From positions 10,545,129-10,609,128 of the forward strand of contig OU452228.1 of NCBI GenBank assembly GCA_911728455.2: 64,000 bases of DNA, written 5' to 3'. Both the position numbers and the translations under genes were made by a program. Origin of the DNA: Marthasterias glacialis. Its lineage: Eukaryota; Echinodermata; Asteroidea; Forcipulatida; Asteriidae. Below the pieces are notes generated by a model that was not told the DNA's origin, made no database searches, and was given only the letters and a program-made list of their open reading frames with translations. This document shows positions 48,801 through 60,700 of this stretch, one piece after another (the stretch's first letter is position 1; each line of letters begins with the position of its first letter).

Positions 48801-51800
48801 TTTTCACTCTGGGTGTTTGAAGTGGGGGGGAGTTTTATAAATTACAAAATCAATTAAAAATTTAACAACAGATTGCATTGATGATTTTTGTTTCACCCTT
48901 ACAATGATGTGAACACCATACATGTCTGTAGCAGTATGTCTGTGGAGTTGTTTTTCCACAGTAGTCAGAAGACAATGAAAATGCAGTGCTTAAGTCAGCT
49001 GTTGGTAGGCAAAACCTACAAAATATTCCTTATCCTGGTGCAATTTTTACTTGTATCTAATAGTATTAGAACGCATCTAAAGATGAATTTTGAAAATATA
49101 TATTAGCAAACTGACTGAAATGCTTGGACACTAAGCAACATTTCTATCAGAGGGACACCCTCCAAAATGCATGATCACATCTACTCACAGACACTATACA
49201 TGTACGTACAATGTACATGCTTAGGTACTGGTACTGTGGGATTTACACCAGAAGGCACCTAATCCTTCTTAAACGTTAAAGATAGAGACCACAACTATTG
49301 TTAAATGTTTTGTACTTAGTTGATCAACCTATTGGCTATGCCCCTTCATTATTTTGGAATAGTGCTCAATGTACATGTACTGGTACAGTAGGTGATCGTA
49401 AACAGGGTCAGAGTTCGCACATGGTATTCATAATTATGATGCCCACACAATGTACCGGTATTCATGTGCCATGAGTACCTACCTACATGAATATATAAGA
49501 TGTATTAGAAAACAATTGAACGTATTGATTTGTACTGCTGTCAAAATGGGCATGTGCTGTTTTTTCCATCGAGACAACCAACCTACAATGTGCGCGATAT
49601 GCATAGGTCAATGTACATCATTTTCATTAAAGAACATAGTTACTATTTAATTAATCATTTTGAGAAATAACGTCCTCAATAATAGCATATTTATGTACAT
49701 TAGCTTGCATGAAGAAATTCATGTCAGTATATTTATCAGAACTTTCTATAAGCTTGTTGATCAATTTGCTGAACAAACCTTGCCATTTTAACATAATAAG
49801 TGTTTGTTTGTTCTTTTTGAATGGAGATGAAATCAACATAATTACTTAAAACAATTCTAATTGATCAACAGAGCACACAAATTAAAAATTATCCAATGGT
49901 ATTCATGCATTGGGTGGCAATATTATTTCTGTATCCCCGCACAGTTCTTTAAAAAACCTTGTGCGAACTCTATTTTAAACAGCAATACATCAAAAACAGG
50001 GTAGGGCTTATACGGTCAATGATCTGATGGACTGAATGGCCTTTATTATTTTCATGCTCTTCTGCACACCTATAATCCCATACCCTTTGTATACTAAATG
50101 CAGCAACTTTTGGGCATACCAACAGAAAAGGGTTTCATAAGGGCCTACAGTTTTGACTCTAGAGGAGTCTTTCTCAAAGACTACATCAAGTTTGGCCAAA
50201 ATGATATTCATAGATGAATCTACATGTACATGTACGTACCAGCAACACTTTAAAATGTATAATAATTAGTATCATCAATACCATTCGATTGATCTTATTG
50301 CTTTTCATGTAGATGAGACTGTGCAAGTACTAGAACAACAAATAAAGCATACTTGTAGGGGGCCTACTTGCCCAAGATTAAAAAAACAAATTATTTGAAC
50401 CAAGTATCAGAATTCAACACAATCACTTATTATTTGTAAGTTTGTACTCAATTTATTAACGCCGCACATCACACGTGGCGACTGTGCCACGCTCATCATT
50501 TTGAAAGTCAATAGGTATACGTGTAAATGCCATGTTGTCTAAAATACGTACCACATAGTATAACAAACAGCGAAATTGACTTCCAAAATGGCGCAACCAA
50601 GATTGGCCAAGAAAGGCCAACTGATCCCAAATAAGAAAGTTAATATTAAATTCCCTGTCATTGCAGCTGGTTTGAAAAAAAAACATACGAAATGCGTTTC
50701 CTTTATCAAACTATGATTGGAAAACTAATAAATTATGGCCAGATTTACACACACTGGGACCACAGAGCAAGGCCTGACTAGGTGCTTCTGGGCCTTGAGG
50801 GATATTGCAAGTTAATTGTAATTTTTTGCAAATTGCAAGAAATGTTTAGAACACTATCCTCTAGCAAGCTAGAATCCTCGCTTCTGATTCCACAACAGCT
50901 GTGGGAAGTTTTCTTATATAGGGGGCCTATCCCTTTCTGAAATTATTGCATCCTGCTTACTGCACCATACACACTTACTGTAGAGTGTTATAGTGAATAC
51001 AAAATCAGGAATTTAACTGTTGGTATTTGTCAGCACAGTACCTGGAATTAACAATTAGTTCAACTTTTTCAATAATTTATTTGTATGAAGTTTACGCCGT
51101 TTTAAGTGGTTTTAAAAAATGTTGCTAGTGGCGCAAGAGTTAATAACAACACCCAAATGATGTTAAATCCTGAGAAGAATAATTTATTCTTTTCTTTGTA
51201 TCTTTGCAGGTAGGTAAATTGTTATCCCATGTGTGCTCATGAAACACTGACAAATACAGTCTAAAATTTACTTGCCACGTGCAACTTCGCCTTTCATATT
51301 ATTTTCATAGGATGCAAGTAGCGCTTTATTTTGACGTATTTCACCTGCATTTGTGGGATAACTAGTAGTCACAAATTCCATGTTTCTGACTGATCAAAAC
51401 GTGAGTGTTTAAGTTGATGTCACTTTGCCATTTGCTTGAATACATTAGTTTCAGAAACAGATGGTCATGCTCAACTAGCCATTTTGAGATATGGTGGACA
51501 CATTACAAATGTGCACAATTTGGATCAAGGGTAAATCTGCATGTATACACCCAAGCCAAACAGTGCACTCATATAGTGTCCGCCATATCTCAAAAAGGCT
51601 AATGCTTTAATGTTTGCTGTTATTTTTTTGTTGGGGTGTTTTGCATTTTTTTCTAATATCTTATTGACATTAATATAATTTTTGAAATATCAAAGCTTGC
51701 AAAAGAAAGATCTCATTTTCCTTAGTGCCAATAATTCCTAGAGTCACCTTGCCCAGCAACCTTACATGTAAATCTTAAGGATCCTTTATTATAATTTCTT

Positions 51801-54800
51801 TTGATGCAACTACACTTTAGTTGTAACAGATACGATCAATTTTAAGCCACTTAAAATGAAGTAGTCATACATCATTCATTCATTCAAAATGTACATGTTA
51901 ATACATATTCATACATTTTCTATTATCTTGTTTTATTTTTAATGACTTTTGACTTGGACTCATCTCAACCTTTTGTTACTTGCACTTGCCTAGAGTCAAA
52001 TGCAAGAGGCTCTGACTGGGACTCACCCAACTCTACTCTCCTTCCTCTTTGAAAAGAACAAGATCTAAAAGTTTGAGTTTAAGAATTTAAGTGCTGTGTT
52101 CAGGTATCTTAAGGAGACTGCTGGCATTCAAGCATTTTCAGGTGCATGTAAAACTGTAAAGTGGCTCTAAGATAAGAAAGAATATTTACCTTGTGAAAAA
52201 CTGAGTGGTTGAAGATGATGAATTCCTTGCCAGTGTCTAACCATGTTCTCTGCATTACAAAGTCCCGGTTCTTCAGTGGTGATGGACACTTCACTACAAC
52301 GGTAAAATAAGTTTGATTACAGAATGTTTTAAAAAAATGGAAACAGATTATGTGTGAATTTTCTTGAATTAAACACAGTGAGCAGGGAAATTAATGCAAT
52401 AGGATATGATAAACTAAATTTATTCATGTTTAGGTTCCCCCATATGTTTGTTTTTTTACTTTGTTTTGTTTTTATAGTGAAAAGAATATGTATTTATGGG
52501 CAGTGTCCTTCCTAAACAGTGCTCCACTGGCCAATGCCAGTTTTAAACACCCTAGGACCAGTCAGAATTCTGTTCAACTCATCCAGCTGGCTAGTTTGCT
52601 GCTTACCAGTTGCTACATGTAAACCACTGATTGTTCATGTTACTTGAAACTACAAGTCCCATGCTAATGAGAATGTTGAAAGGAAATCTTAACATGTGGA
52701 CCAGTGAAAAAGCTGGCATTTCGAACCAGCAAAAAGACATGATAAATGATCTCGCAGGCTAGTCACCGAGTAACTGAAGTTAATGGCAAACCATGATGGG
52801 GGCCAACTTCAACAGTCCTTTGAAAGTCTCTCCAATAACTCATCATAATTAATCGTGGGTCATTTTAATTGACACTAAATATAAATGGCTACTGTTATTA
52901 TTTGGTTACTTACTTTGGTAGTAGCTAATATCATTAGTCCAGTTTACTTTGCACAGTTCGTAACCTTCTACCATGATGCGATCCCATGTTTTCCTATATG
53001 CAGCATCATGAAGAACATCATAAGTTACTGCTGCACTTACATCTTGGAATGTTTTATTGACCTGCAATTACAACGATAACAATCAAAATGAGGTAGATTC
53101 TAAAAGTATTGTTACAGTCCCTTGTCCGTCTCTCAATCAAACAATTTCAGTCTTATTCCAGAGTTTTCAAAAGAGTGTTCTAGTTACTGCTGCAGTGAAG
53201 AACAAGTATCTTTTGCTCAAACTAACTTTTGAATAGTTATTTAGTTTACAAAATGTTTTCAAACACATGTTTACATATGAATGCATTCAGAAGGCAAGCT
53301 CAAAATGCTCAGCACCTTTAAACCTCAAAGAAGAAGTTTTAATTACCTCTTATCAGCCGAATCATACATCCTGTTTCGAGCTCAAATAACAGATGCAAGG
53401 GTTTTAACGAAACATCAAACTTGTTTTTCCTCACATGTCACATGCAAAAAGCTACCAGAACCTCTGAAATATAATCTTCCTTATGAAACTGTTTGTTTGT
53501 TCACTTAATCAGTTCAGAATAGATTTTAAAACCCACTTATTTCAGTCCTGTATAGATATATTCCTTTAACTGATCTCTGTTATTTCCTACTGTTTGTTAA
53601 ACGATGTGGCATATTGAACAATTATAGATAGGCCTACATACATGACATCCAACACCAAAATCAACCACGTCTTGAAATAGTGAAATGCCATTAAAACTGA
53701 ATGACAATTGAAACATCACCCTTGATATATCAATGTGATTCTTCCATAATAGTAGGATCTACACAATGTGTTAATTGAAAACAGTTATTTTCATCCATTT
53801 TATTTAAGTAAACAAAACTAGCTATAAGCTTTTGCAACAAGTAACTGTTTTTCATATGAATGGAGCAGAGTTTCACAGATTGTTTTTTTTTTATTTCTAT
53901 TTACGTAACCCTGTTAAATGTACTTACACATGCAGTCTACATATAACATGTACATACAAGTAGTACTACCAACTACTTGTATTTTTGTAAGTCCTGAATA
54001 AATATTTAATTTTGTGTTATACTTTGCTCATACATGTACGTTAATACTGTACAAGGTTCATATGAACAGCTTTATTGACCTGTCTCGTTTCAGACCATTC
54101 ATGGTGTGCAAAAATCCATATAATCTGTTTCTTTGTATAGGCTCTAATGGTACTATTTTGTACCAATGTAGGGGTACAGTATGATTAGACCTTTATCCTG
54201 ATGTCCCCATCTTCTTTGTCCTACCACTCAAATCAATGTAAACCAAACCGAGGCTGGAAGGAAAAAGCAGTCCGGTACCTTTCCAGTATTCAGTAATGCT
54301 ACTTCACACGGGGAGCAAGACTAAATATGGCAGCAACGGGATAATGGTCTATTGGTGCACTAAAATAAAAAAACATACAATAGACATATGCCCAAATGTA
54401 ACTATATTAAAAATGATACTGGACATGCAGAATGACCATACATATACGTATGTATGTACATGTAGTTCACATTTAGCCTAATCCAAGGCTTTTCTGTGAC
54501 TTTTACCATCGACTATCATAAAACCAAACTCAATTTACGTTTTATGTTATTTAAAGAACACATGTTCACAACGAACATGTTAAAAACTTGTCCCATAACA
54601 AAATACATCCCCAAAGCATGCCAAAAGTTATCAAGTAACTTTCCAAGAAAACTGTACACCAGAGACATCATACTGTTCCAATGACGGACCACCGTCCTGC
54701 CTAACAGGCAAACATAACTTGTAAGTTCATGACTTTTTAAGGTGACGATGTACATTTGCTACATTGTTTTACCAAATCTTGAATTGAAGTGTTATTTAGT

Positions 54801-55486
54801 AATGGATGGAAATTCAATTAAACACAATTATTTGTTAATAAATAGACATAAAATAATATTTTAGCAAAAAAATGATTTAGTATTCAATTCCGTTCAAATC
54901 AATTTTTCTTTGTTCATCCCAAAATTGAAATAAAAAATTCACCCAGTAAGTTTCCCTTGTTGTGGTCTATTGCTTGACATAAAATATTTGACTAACCATG
55001 CTAACCTTGAACTAGTTGGGATAATCGTAACCCTCCATCCTCCCGACGGTCGGAGTCTCCGACCGTCAGGAGGATGGAGGGTTACGATTATCGCAACTAA
55101 CCTTAAACCCAAAGGCCATTAAAAAAATACATGAGTAGGCCTAACTCACTCACAAAGTTTCATAACGTTTGTTTAATATGACATTGCTTAGTCCGAATTA
55201 CTGGACCCAGCAGTTTTTTTCACATTTGGATATTTTCTGGCGTATATCATTGTCTTTCATGTAAAGCGTTGTTGGTTCCAGTAACTCATGACAGAACGTT
55301 AATCAGTTAAAAAACACTAACCTTTATCAATCGAACTCTTGCTGTCTCTGTGTCAGAATTATTGTGCAGCCAAACACGAGTCCCATTTTTATCATATTTC
55401 TTTGACCAGCCCTCAGTACCATCAACCAGTCGACGAAACGCTGTGAAATCCTCATCATCTGCCACGCGAACCACGCCAAGATCCAT
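45803..55486 (-). CDS. STARD10: STARD10, START domain lipid transfer protein
   Basis: Cytosolic phospholipid transfer protein of the PCTP/STARD2 group. Six coding exons: 55486-55322, 53061-52914, 52293-52190, 47414-47297, 46546-46494, 46027-45803; phases agree and the product is 270 aa. It starts [20 protein letters not shown]. The START domain (about residues 10-205) includes [58 protein letters not shown] and [37 protein letters not shown] then matches the STARD10-specific region, followed by an acidic tail ([20 protein letters not shown]). The first ATG follows an in-frame TAA, so the start is well supported. Introns 2 and 3 flank a 104-bp exon; intron 3 is 4.8 kb. Vertebrate STARD10 is CK2-regulated through its acidic C-terminus, which could hold here. 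Identification firm. Confidence 0.95.
46966..47226. repeat. Degenerate repeat or MITE in STARD10 intron 4
   Basis: A GGCAxxAGxxxxAxGTTT motif with spaced copies at 47037, 47139 and 47209, two of them continuing GTTTGAAACCA. GTTTCAAATG.GATGCTCTTG at the left may pair with CAAGAGCGCAATG at the right. Boundaries uncertain. Confidence 0.35.
48019..48655 (+). mobile_element. TTAA-bounded MITE copy 8 (full length)
   Basis: Starts TTAAGCATTTGGAGCCGGCTG and ends CAGTGGCAACTGGTTAA, 637 bp, same orientation as the 13201 copy. In STARD10 intron 3. Confidence 0.8.
50521..50608 (+). repeat. Dispersed repeat, copy B of 18790-18872
   Basis: Reads TGCCATGTTGTCTAAAATAC, then TTGACTTCCAAAATGG and CGCAACCAAGATTGG, in the same order as copy A. 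In STARD10 intron 3. Confidence 0.6.
51476..51601. mobile_element. 126-bp MITE in STARD10 intron 3
   Basis: TAGCCATTTTGAGATATGG at the left and CCATATCTCAAAAAGGCTA at the right; the 26-bp arms differ at two positions. TA at each end. Confidence 0.8.
54186..54351. mobile_element. MITE with TAGACC ends (copy 2)
   Basis: TAGACCTTTATCCTGATG at the left, GGGATAATGGTCTA at the right, and an internal AAATCAATGTAAACCAAACC shared with 39492-39668. In STARD10 intron 1. Confidence 0.65.
55014..55098. repeat. 85-bp hairpin, family member 2
   Basis: The arms ATAATCGTAACCCTCCATCC and GGATGGAGGGTTACGATTAT are exact complements within a 41-bp stem that has two mismatches overall. Same family as 7712-7780. 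In STARD10 intron 1, about 220 bp from exon 1. Confidence 0.85.
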
Positions 55487-55532
55487 GGATGGGCAGCCAG
55501 TTGGTGGTTTGCGATTTGAAGGGGTATATGAA

Positions 55533-55539
55533 TTTTATA
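55533..55539 (-). promoter_or_regulatory. STARD10: Candidate TATA box of STARD10
   Basis: TATAAAA on the minus strand, 47 bp before the ATG. A start about 30 bp downstream would give a 5' UTR of roughly 20 bases. A CTTTAG acceptor-like site just upstream leaves a spliced 5' UTR possible instead. Confidence 0.4.
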
Positions 55540-55544
55540 CACAA

Positions 55545-57490
55545 CACTAAAGTCAACTCGTGTTTTTAGTGACAATCACTTCGTTGATTTGATCAGTCTT
55601 GTAAAGGTATAACAACATCAGAAACGTTGTATATCTCGTCCTCAAATGGAAGATATGCAGTCAATTTGTGGAAGGAAAACATATAAAATCCGGCCTCGGT
55701 TATAATGTCCGTCCACGCGTAAATACGCACCTTTCCGGTCAGGTATTGTGTAATAGAATACTAAAGTAATACTGAACAAGTTTAGTTCTGCATGTGTACT
55801 GTGGTGACACATACGCCGACGATTGGGATAGTCGGATACCCTAAAACTCAATTGTGTTCAGTGTAAACATAATAAGCGTTTTATATTTGTTATCAAGTTC
55901 GGATGCCAGATTATAATATTGCAGGGAATGGAGATAGCGCCCCCAAGTCCAGAACATTCTTTTAAAAACATTTTTAAGACTTTTGCCGAGGTAACTTTTG
56001 TCCGACCCTTGCCGAAGAACCAATATTGTGCCGAAGTAAAAGCATACATTAAAAGTCGCGTCCATAGGGTAAAATTTCAGGGGGCGCACAGGGGGGGGGG
56101 GGCACAATTTTTTCTAGGGGGGCACCATTTTTCCTATTGGGGGGGGGGACTTTTGGCCAATTAAAACTGTAGTTTCCGTTTGTATTTCCTAAGCAAGCCC
56201 CTTAGCGCTCTTCTGACGTGTTGAGGTAAAACAAAATACATTCTGCGTGTAACTAATACAAAATAATTTTAAACACTGAAATTACTACATAAAAGCTCAT
56301 AAAATGTAACATTTTAATTTGGTAATTTTTAATCTCAAAAGTCTAGATTTCAATAGGGGGAAATCAGTTGGGGCACACGTGCCCCCCGTGTCCCCCCCCC
56401 CCCCCCCCAGCTACGCCATTGCAACTGAAGCTAGCTATTGGTCCAATGATCTGATCAAACCACCGTCTGAATCAACAATTTGGTTGAATGAAGGAATTTC
56501 ACTAATAAAATGTATTCCTATTTTCGTTTTAACCATAACTTTTGTACCTTAACATTATTTTTTACAGCTATTCTCATAAAATTTGATGCTACGTTATTTG
56601 TTTTTAATTCATTTATGTCATGCGTTTTATATGACCTTTGCCTACATGAGATGCCATGTCCAGTATATATTATACAGAACATTGAGGTAGGAAATTTAAA
56701 GATATCTCTTTGCAAGTACGGTATCTATCAACAAGTGATAAAATTAATGTAATATGTTTAAATTTAACTGAAACTGATTCACACTTCGATGATCTTCAAA
56801 TATAGGTCTATTATAATGTATGCTGCAACCGCTGTTTTGTAAAGTATTTAATTGAGACAGGATTTTTCATTCAGCCCCACAACTTAAATTTTCGGAGACA
56901 TTAACAGCATGTTTACAAGCATTAGCCCATTAATTTTAAACACTGTAAATTCAATACAAGCGCAGCAACTGACATTAATAGTGGCGTGTGATTTCGGGCA
57001 ATGTCTTTATTCTGTTTATGTTAACCGCCCCCTCCCTCCCCGGCCTGGGATTGCTTGAATTAATTAATTGAAAATAAATCAAATAAAATTCACTTTTCTA
57101 GCGTCATTTCATTTTCGCCAAGGTAAACACCTAACAACTCAAAATTAATGTTTAGGCCTAAGTGAGTGCAGTGACCGATCCATCTAAAAGTATCAGTAGC
57201 TAAACTAAACAAAAATCATCATTGCTCCTGAATAACTGCACAAAAATGTTTAATCTAAATATTGTTGCTATGCAAAATGGCTGAACCATGTCGACTCCTG
57301 TGGTACGTTTAGTCACTTTATGGTTTGTAAAAAAGAAAAGTCTGACGAAAAAAACAATAGCGCCCTCTCGTAAGGTCGATAATCACGACAGCAAAAGTGC
57401 GAACGTTTCACAAAGCATGTACTTCCCGATAAAAATGTCGCCGCAAGCTTCGGGATCAAGTTCTTGGATTTGTAGCCTGTGTGCTGTAAA
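55545..57490. other. Upstream of STARD10; homopolymer-flanked repeat remnant
   Basis: Around 56085-56160 runs of G are followed at 56390-56408 by a long run of C ending in CAGCTACGCCATTG, which resembles the terminus of a hAT-derived element. Otherwise AT-rich sequence with no exon recognised. Confidence 0.4.
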
Positions 57491-57775
57491 ATGTTCGTAG
57501 GAAAGACTACACTGAATGTGAGAGTTTTTTTACTTTTATGTTTGTTACTAGGTCTAGGCCCGGGAATAACACCTGGGCAGTGTCAGAGCCTGTATAGTGT
57601 TATTAATCACGTCATTCCAGTATGTTTTAAAGAAGTTCGTTTCAACTTCCCTTCTCTTACAGACTATTCGTTTAGATTAAACTATTATGTGACGTCACAC
57701 AATCAAGGAAAGTGTGAATTATTTGTTCATGAATCTAAACTAAACAGTAGTTTTTACGAAACAGTTGACTGTTGA
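57491..57775 (+). CDS. Possible small secreted protein, or first exon of one
   Basis: A 94-codon frame starting MFVGKTTLNVRVFLLLCLLL has a charged N-terminus, a hydrophobic core (about residues 11-21) and a likely cleavage after GPGITPGQC or nearby, so it looks like a signal peptide. The rest has four cysteines and one NSS glycosylation site, and ends ETVDC then stop. I do not recognise a family. No strong donor was seen inside, so it could be a single-exon gene, a first exon with a weak donor, or a chance frame. Confidence 0.3.
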   Translation: MFVGKTTLNVRVFLLLCLLLGLGPGITPGQCQSLYSVINHVIPVCFKEVRFNFPSLTDYSFRLNYYVTSHNQGKCELFVHESKLNSSFYETVDC

Positions 57776-60700
57776 TTCATTTCTACAAGGAAATATATGT
57801 TCAACTTGAAAATATCTTTGTAAATTGACGAAATTGCTGTATGTCAACGTACAGTTGGATTTTTCATTGTAAACATTTTTAAAATGGGCAAAAAATCGGA
57901 AGCGATAATGTTGCAAGCAATACAAAATACAAAATTTACACGGTAAATAGAAATTGCACGGTAGGCTATTGTTTTAGGCAACGCAGTGGTTGTATTTATA
58001 ACTTCGTATTGTCCTTATTGTGGATTTCAAAAAAAAATCTTCATTTTCTCTACCCATGTATCTTAAGGTGACATGTTCCAACATCGCTAGTCACTTTTGA
58101 GGGCCTCTTGGTTTATAAATATAGAAAGATGTAAAAGATTAAGTAGGCCTATTCTATTGGATAGAACTGTTAAACCATTCCCGTTTTCATGGCATAAAAA
58201 CTACGTCTCTACAGCTTAGCCTCGAGTCGAAGTACGGTGTCCTTGCCTGATTTGGTATTTTTGGTACCTTTAAACCCAATTGTGGGTCAAAAAAGGGGGG
58301 TATTGATGTCATGTTTGAAGCCTTGCATGGTGTGGATAGTAAGTAACTATAACTAGTAAAGTTGCGGGTACAACCGTGTATGAATCTCTTTTGGGAGAAG
58401 TAGTGGCTACGAAAAGAGCCATTGCAGTCTTCAAGAATGTTTTTAATATATATATATATATATTTGATAAAATCCAAGCCAAGCAGAGGCTAAACAGAAA
58501 CAAAAATGAGGAAGGTACTGGGAATTTGACACAAAATCTGAAGCAACTGTTCTAAAAGAAATTCACACACTGTGAGGGTATAATTACGAGTGAATCACGC
58601 CGTATCCATCACCCAAGAAAACTTGTTCAACAATAGCAGATACAATTAATTGTATCTTCTGTTCAGGTTTCATTGATGTCAATAGTTTTTGTATCATTTG
58701 GCAATGGCCAGATCGTGAATTGGGTCCCAATACGTCACTGAATCCAAACACACGACTAAAAACAGATACTCAAGAATCTGGTTATAAAAAGTTCCATCAA
58801 GAACGTGGCTCCTTGACCCTGCTGGACCCACTGCGTGTTTAAAAACCGCCTTTTATCAGTCTGGCTTTTTTGGACTTTAACACTACATTAAGTGCTTCTT
58901 GCAAATAATGATACTGTATACCAATTCTGCAACCACAATTGTTGTTGAGAACTATGCTGAATGGTAAAAATTAAATATTTACCAGTGTGTAAACACAAGC
59001 TGTACAACAAACTAACACGAATCGACACTGCAATACTAGAAAAGTTGCGAATTCAGACCACCGTCATAGGCCTATTTGGTTTGTTGGCAGTGTAGCAGAG
59101 TACATGAACTTATAATTTCACATTCACAACTTATAACAACTTATTAGCTTACTGAGGAAATCATGTGTCATTTACTGTGTTGACAGCTTTAGACTTAGGG
59201 GATAAAGAAGATAAGACAAAGACATCAACTCTCCTACATATTATAGAGGAAACATGGCTATCTCATCATACTGACAGATATGTAACAGTTCAAGTATCAA
59301 GATAAAACCAATAGTAATCATTGCCATCCGACTCTTATAAAATCACTACAATTACTTAATACGGCATTATGGTATTGACACAATTAATTAATACCACATT
59401 GGTGGTTTTTGCATCATGAAAAACGATTCCAAGCTTTCATTACATTTTTTTGCGAATGGAAAAAAAGAGATGCCATATTTATAGTCTTTTGTGTAGTCAT
59501 CGCAATCATTATTATGGCGAACATTACAAATACAAGTTAACTTAGAATGAAAAGGTTGAAACTAACATACAAATAAATGCGTATTTTTGAACTATGGTTG
59601 TTGTGAATTGTGTATAAGCTAGGTGACGGTATTATGTTCCAGATGATAATCCAGTTACTTTACCAGTCCCTACTCAATCATAATAGTACGCTGTCTGTAT
59701 TATGTTAATCTTACACTTAATTACAATGTTTTATGGGCGTCTCTGTTTTATGTAGCCTGTTGTATAATTTGAAGAGCCTTCCGGGCAAGTTCTAGTATCG
59801 TTGTATACTGTGTGACAATGCACAGCACTTGAAAGTCGTTACCTGTAGACATGTTAATATCACTCGGTATCATAAACTCGGTGTGCAGTGGTTCCTGAAA
59901 AAGACCCTGCAGCAGCAGCCTTATACTATACCTTGAGCCGAGAGTCATGTGACTCACTCTATTGTCACGCAAATGAAGGGTACACACAAACATGCAGCCT
60001 ACGATTTCTTTTGCCCTACTTTTATTATGACAAAAAAGCCGAGCACCATTCATGGCCATCTATTCAACACATTTTGAATGGATGCGCAGTAAAGGGTGCC
60101 AGTAAAATATGGGGGCCAATATCACGGCGACGTGAGATTGGCGTCCGCAGCAACCCTCAGAGCAGTCACACTCACAGTGTGTTAAAAAACTGAGAAGTAT
60201 TATATACACGTCTCCATCTGAAGGATTGATGTTCCAGCTTCAACAGTAGTGAGGATGACAAGCTTCGATTGTCACTACTGTGCTTCACAAAGAAGAGAAT
60301 AATAAGCGCCTTCAAGCCGTGCACATAATAAATGGAGACTGTGACTTGGCTTCCTCCTTGGTTATTGACTAAATGTTTTGAAGAGAGTTGATTTTGCAGT
60401 CGAATTTGGATCAGAAGGGACAAAAACCATCATCATGTTTTCCCCTATATCCGTAGGAGCCTATATCGTACAGAAGATAGCTGGTACTGGAGAAGATGAG
60501 AAGGGAGCGGAGGATGCCAAAAGGTGGGTAAATTTATCGAGTCACATCAAGACGATCGCTTTGGGATAGTATAATTCCTGCGTCAACAAAACACGTCATT
60601 TGTACATTCTTGTGGTCGCGATGTAATCATGTTTGTTTAATCATAACGTTTTCTCATCAGGGTGGTTACGTGTTATGCATTATTATAATATGCAAGTTGT

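Noticed and set aside
59748..60059. 103-codon minus-strand frame, with a CTACAG|GTAACG donor-like site, as a STARD10 5' exon
   Set aside because: STARD10 exon 1 has an in-frame TAA before its ATG, so no upstream coding exon can join in frame, and the frame has no similarity I recognise.
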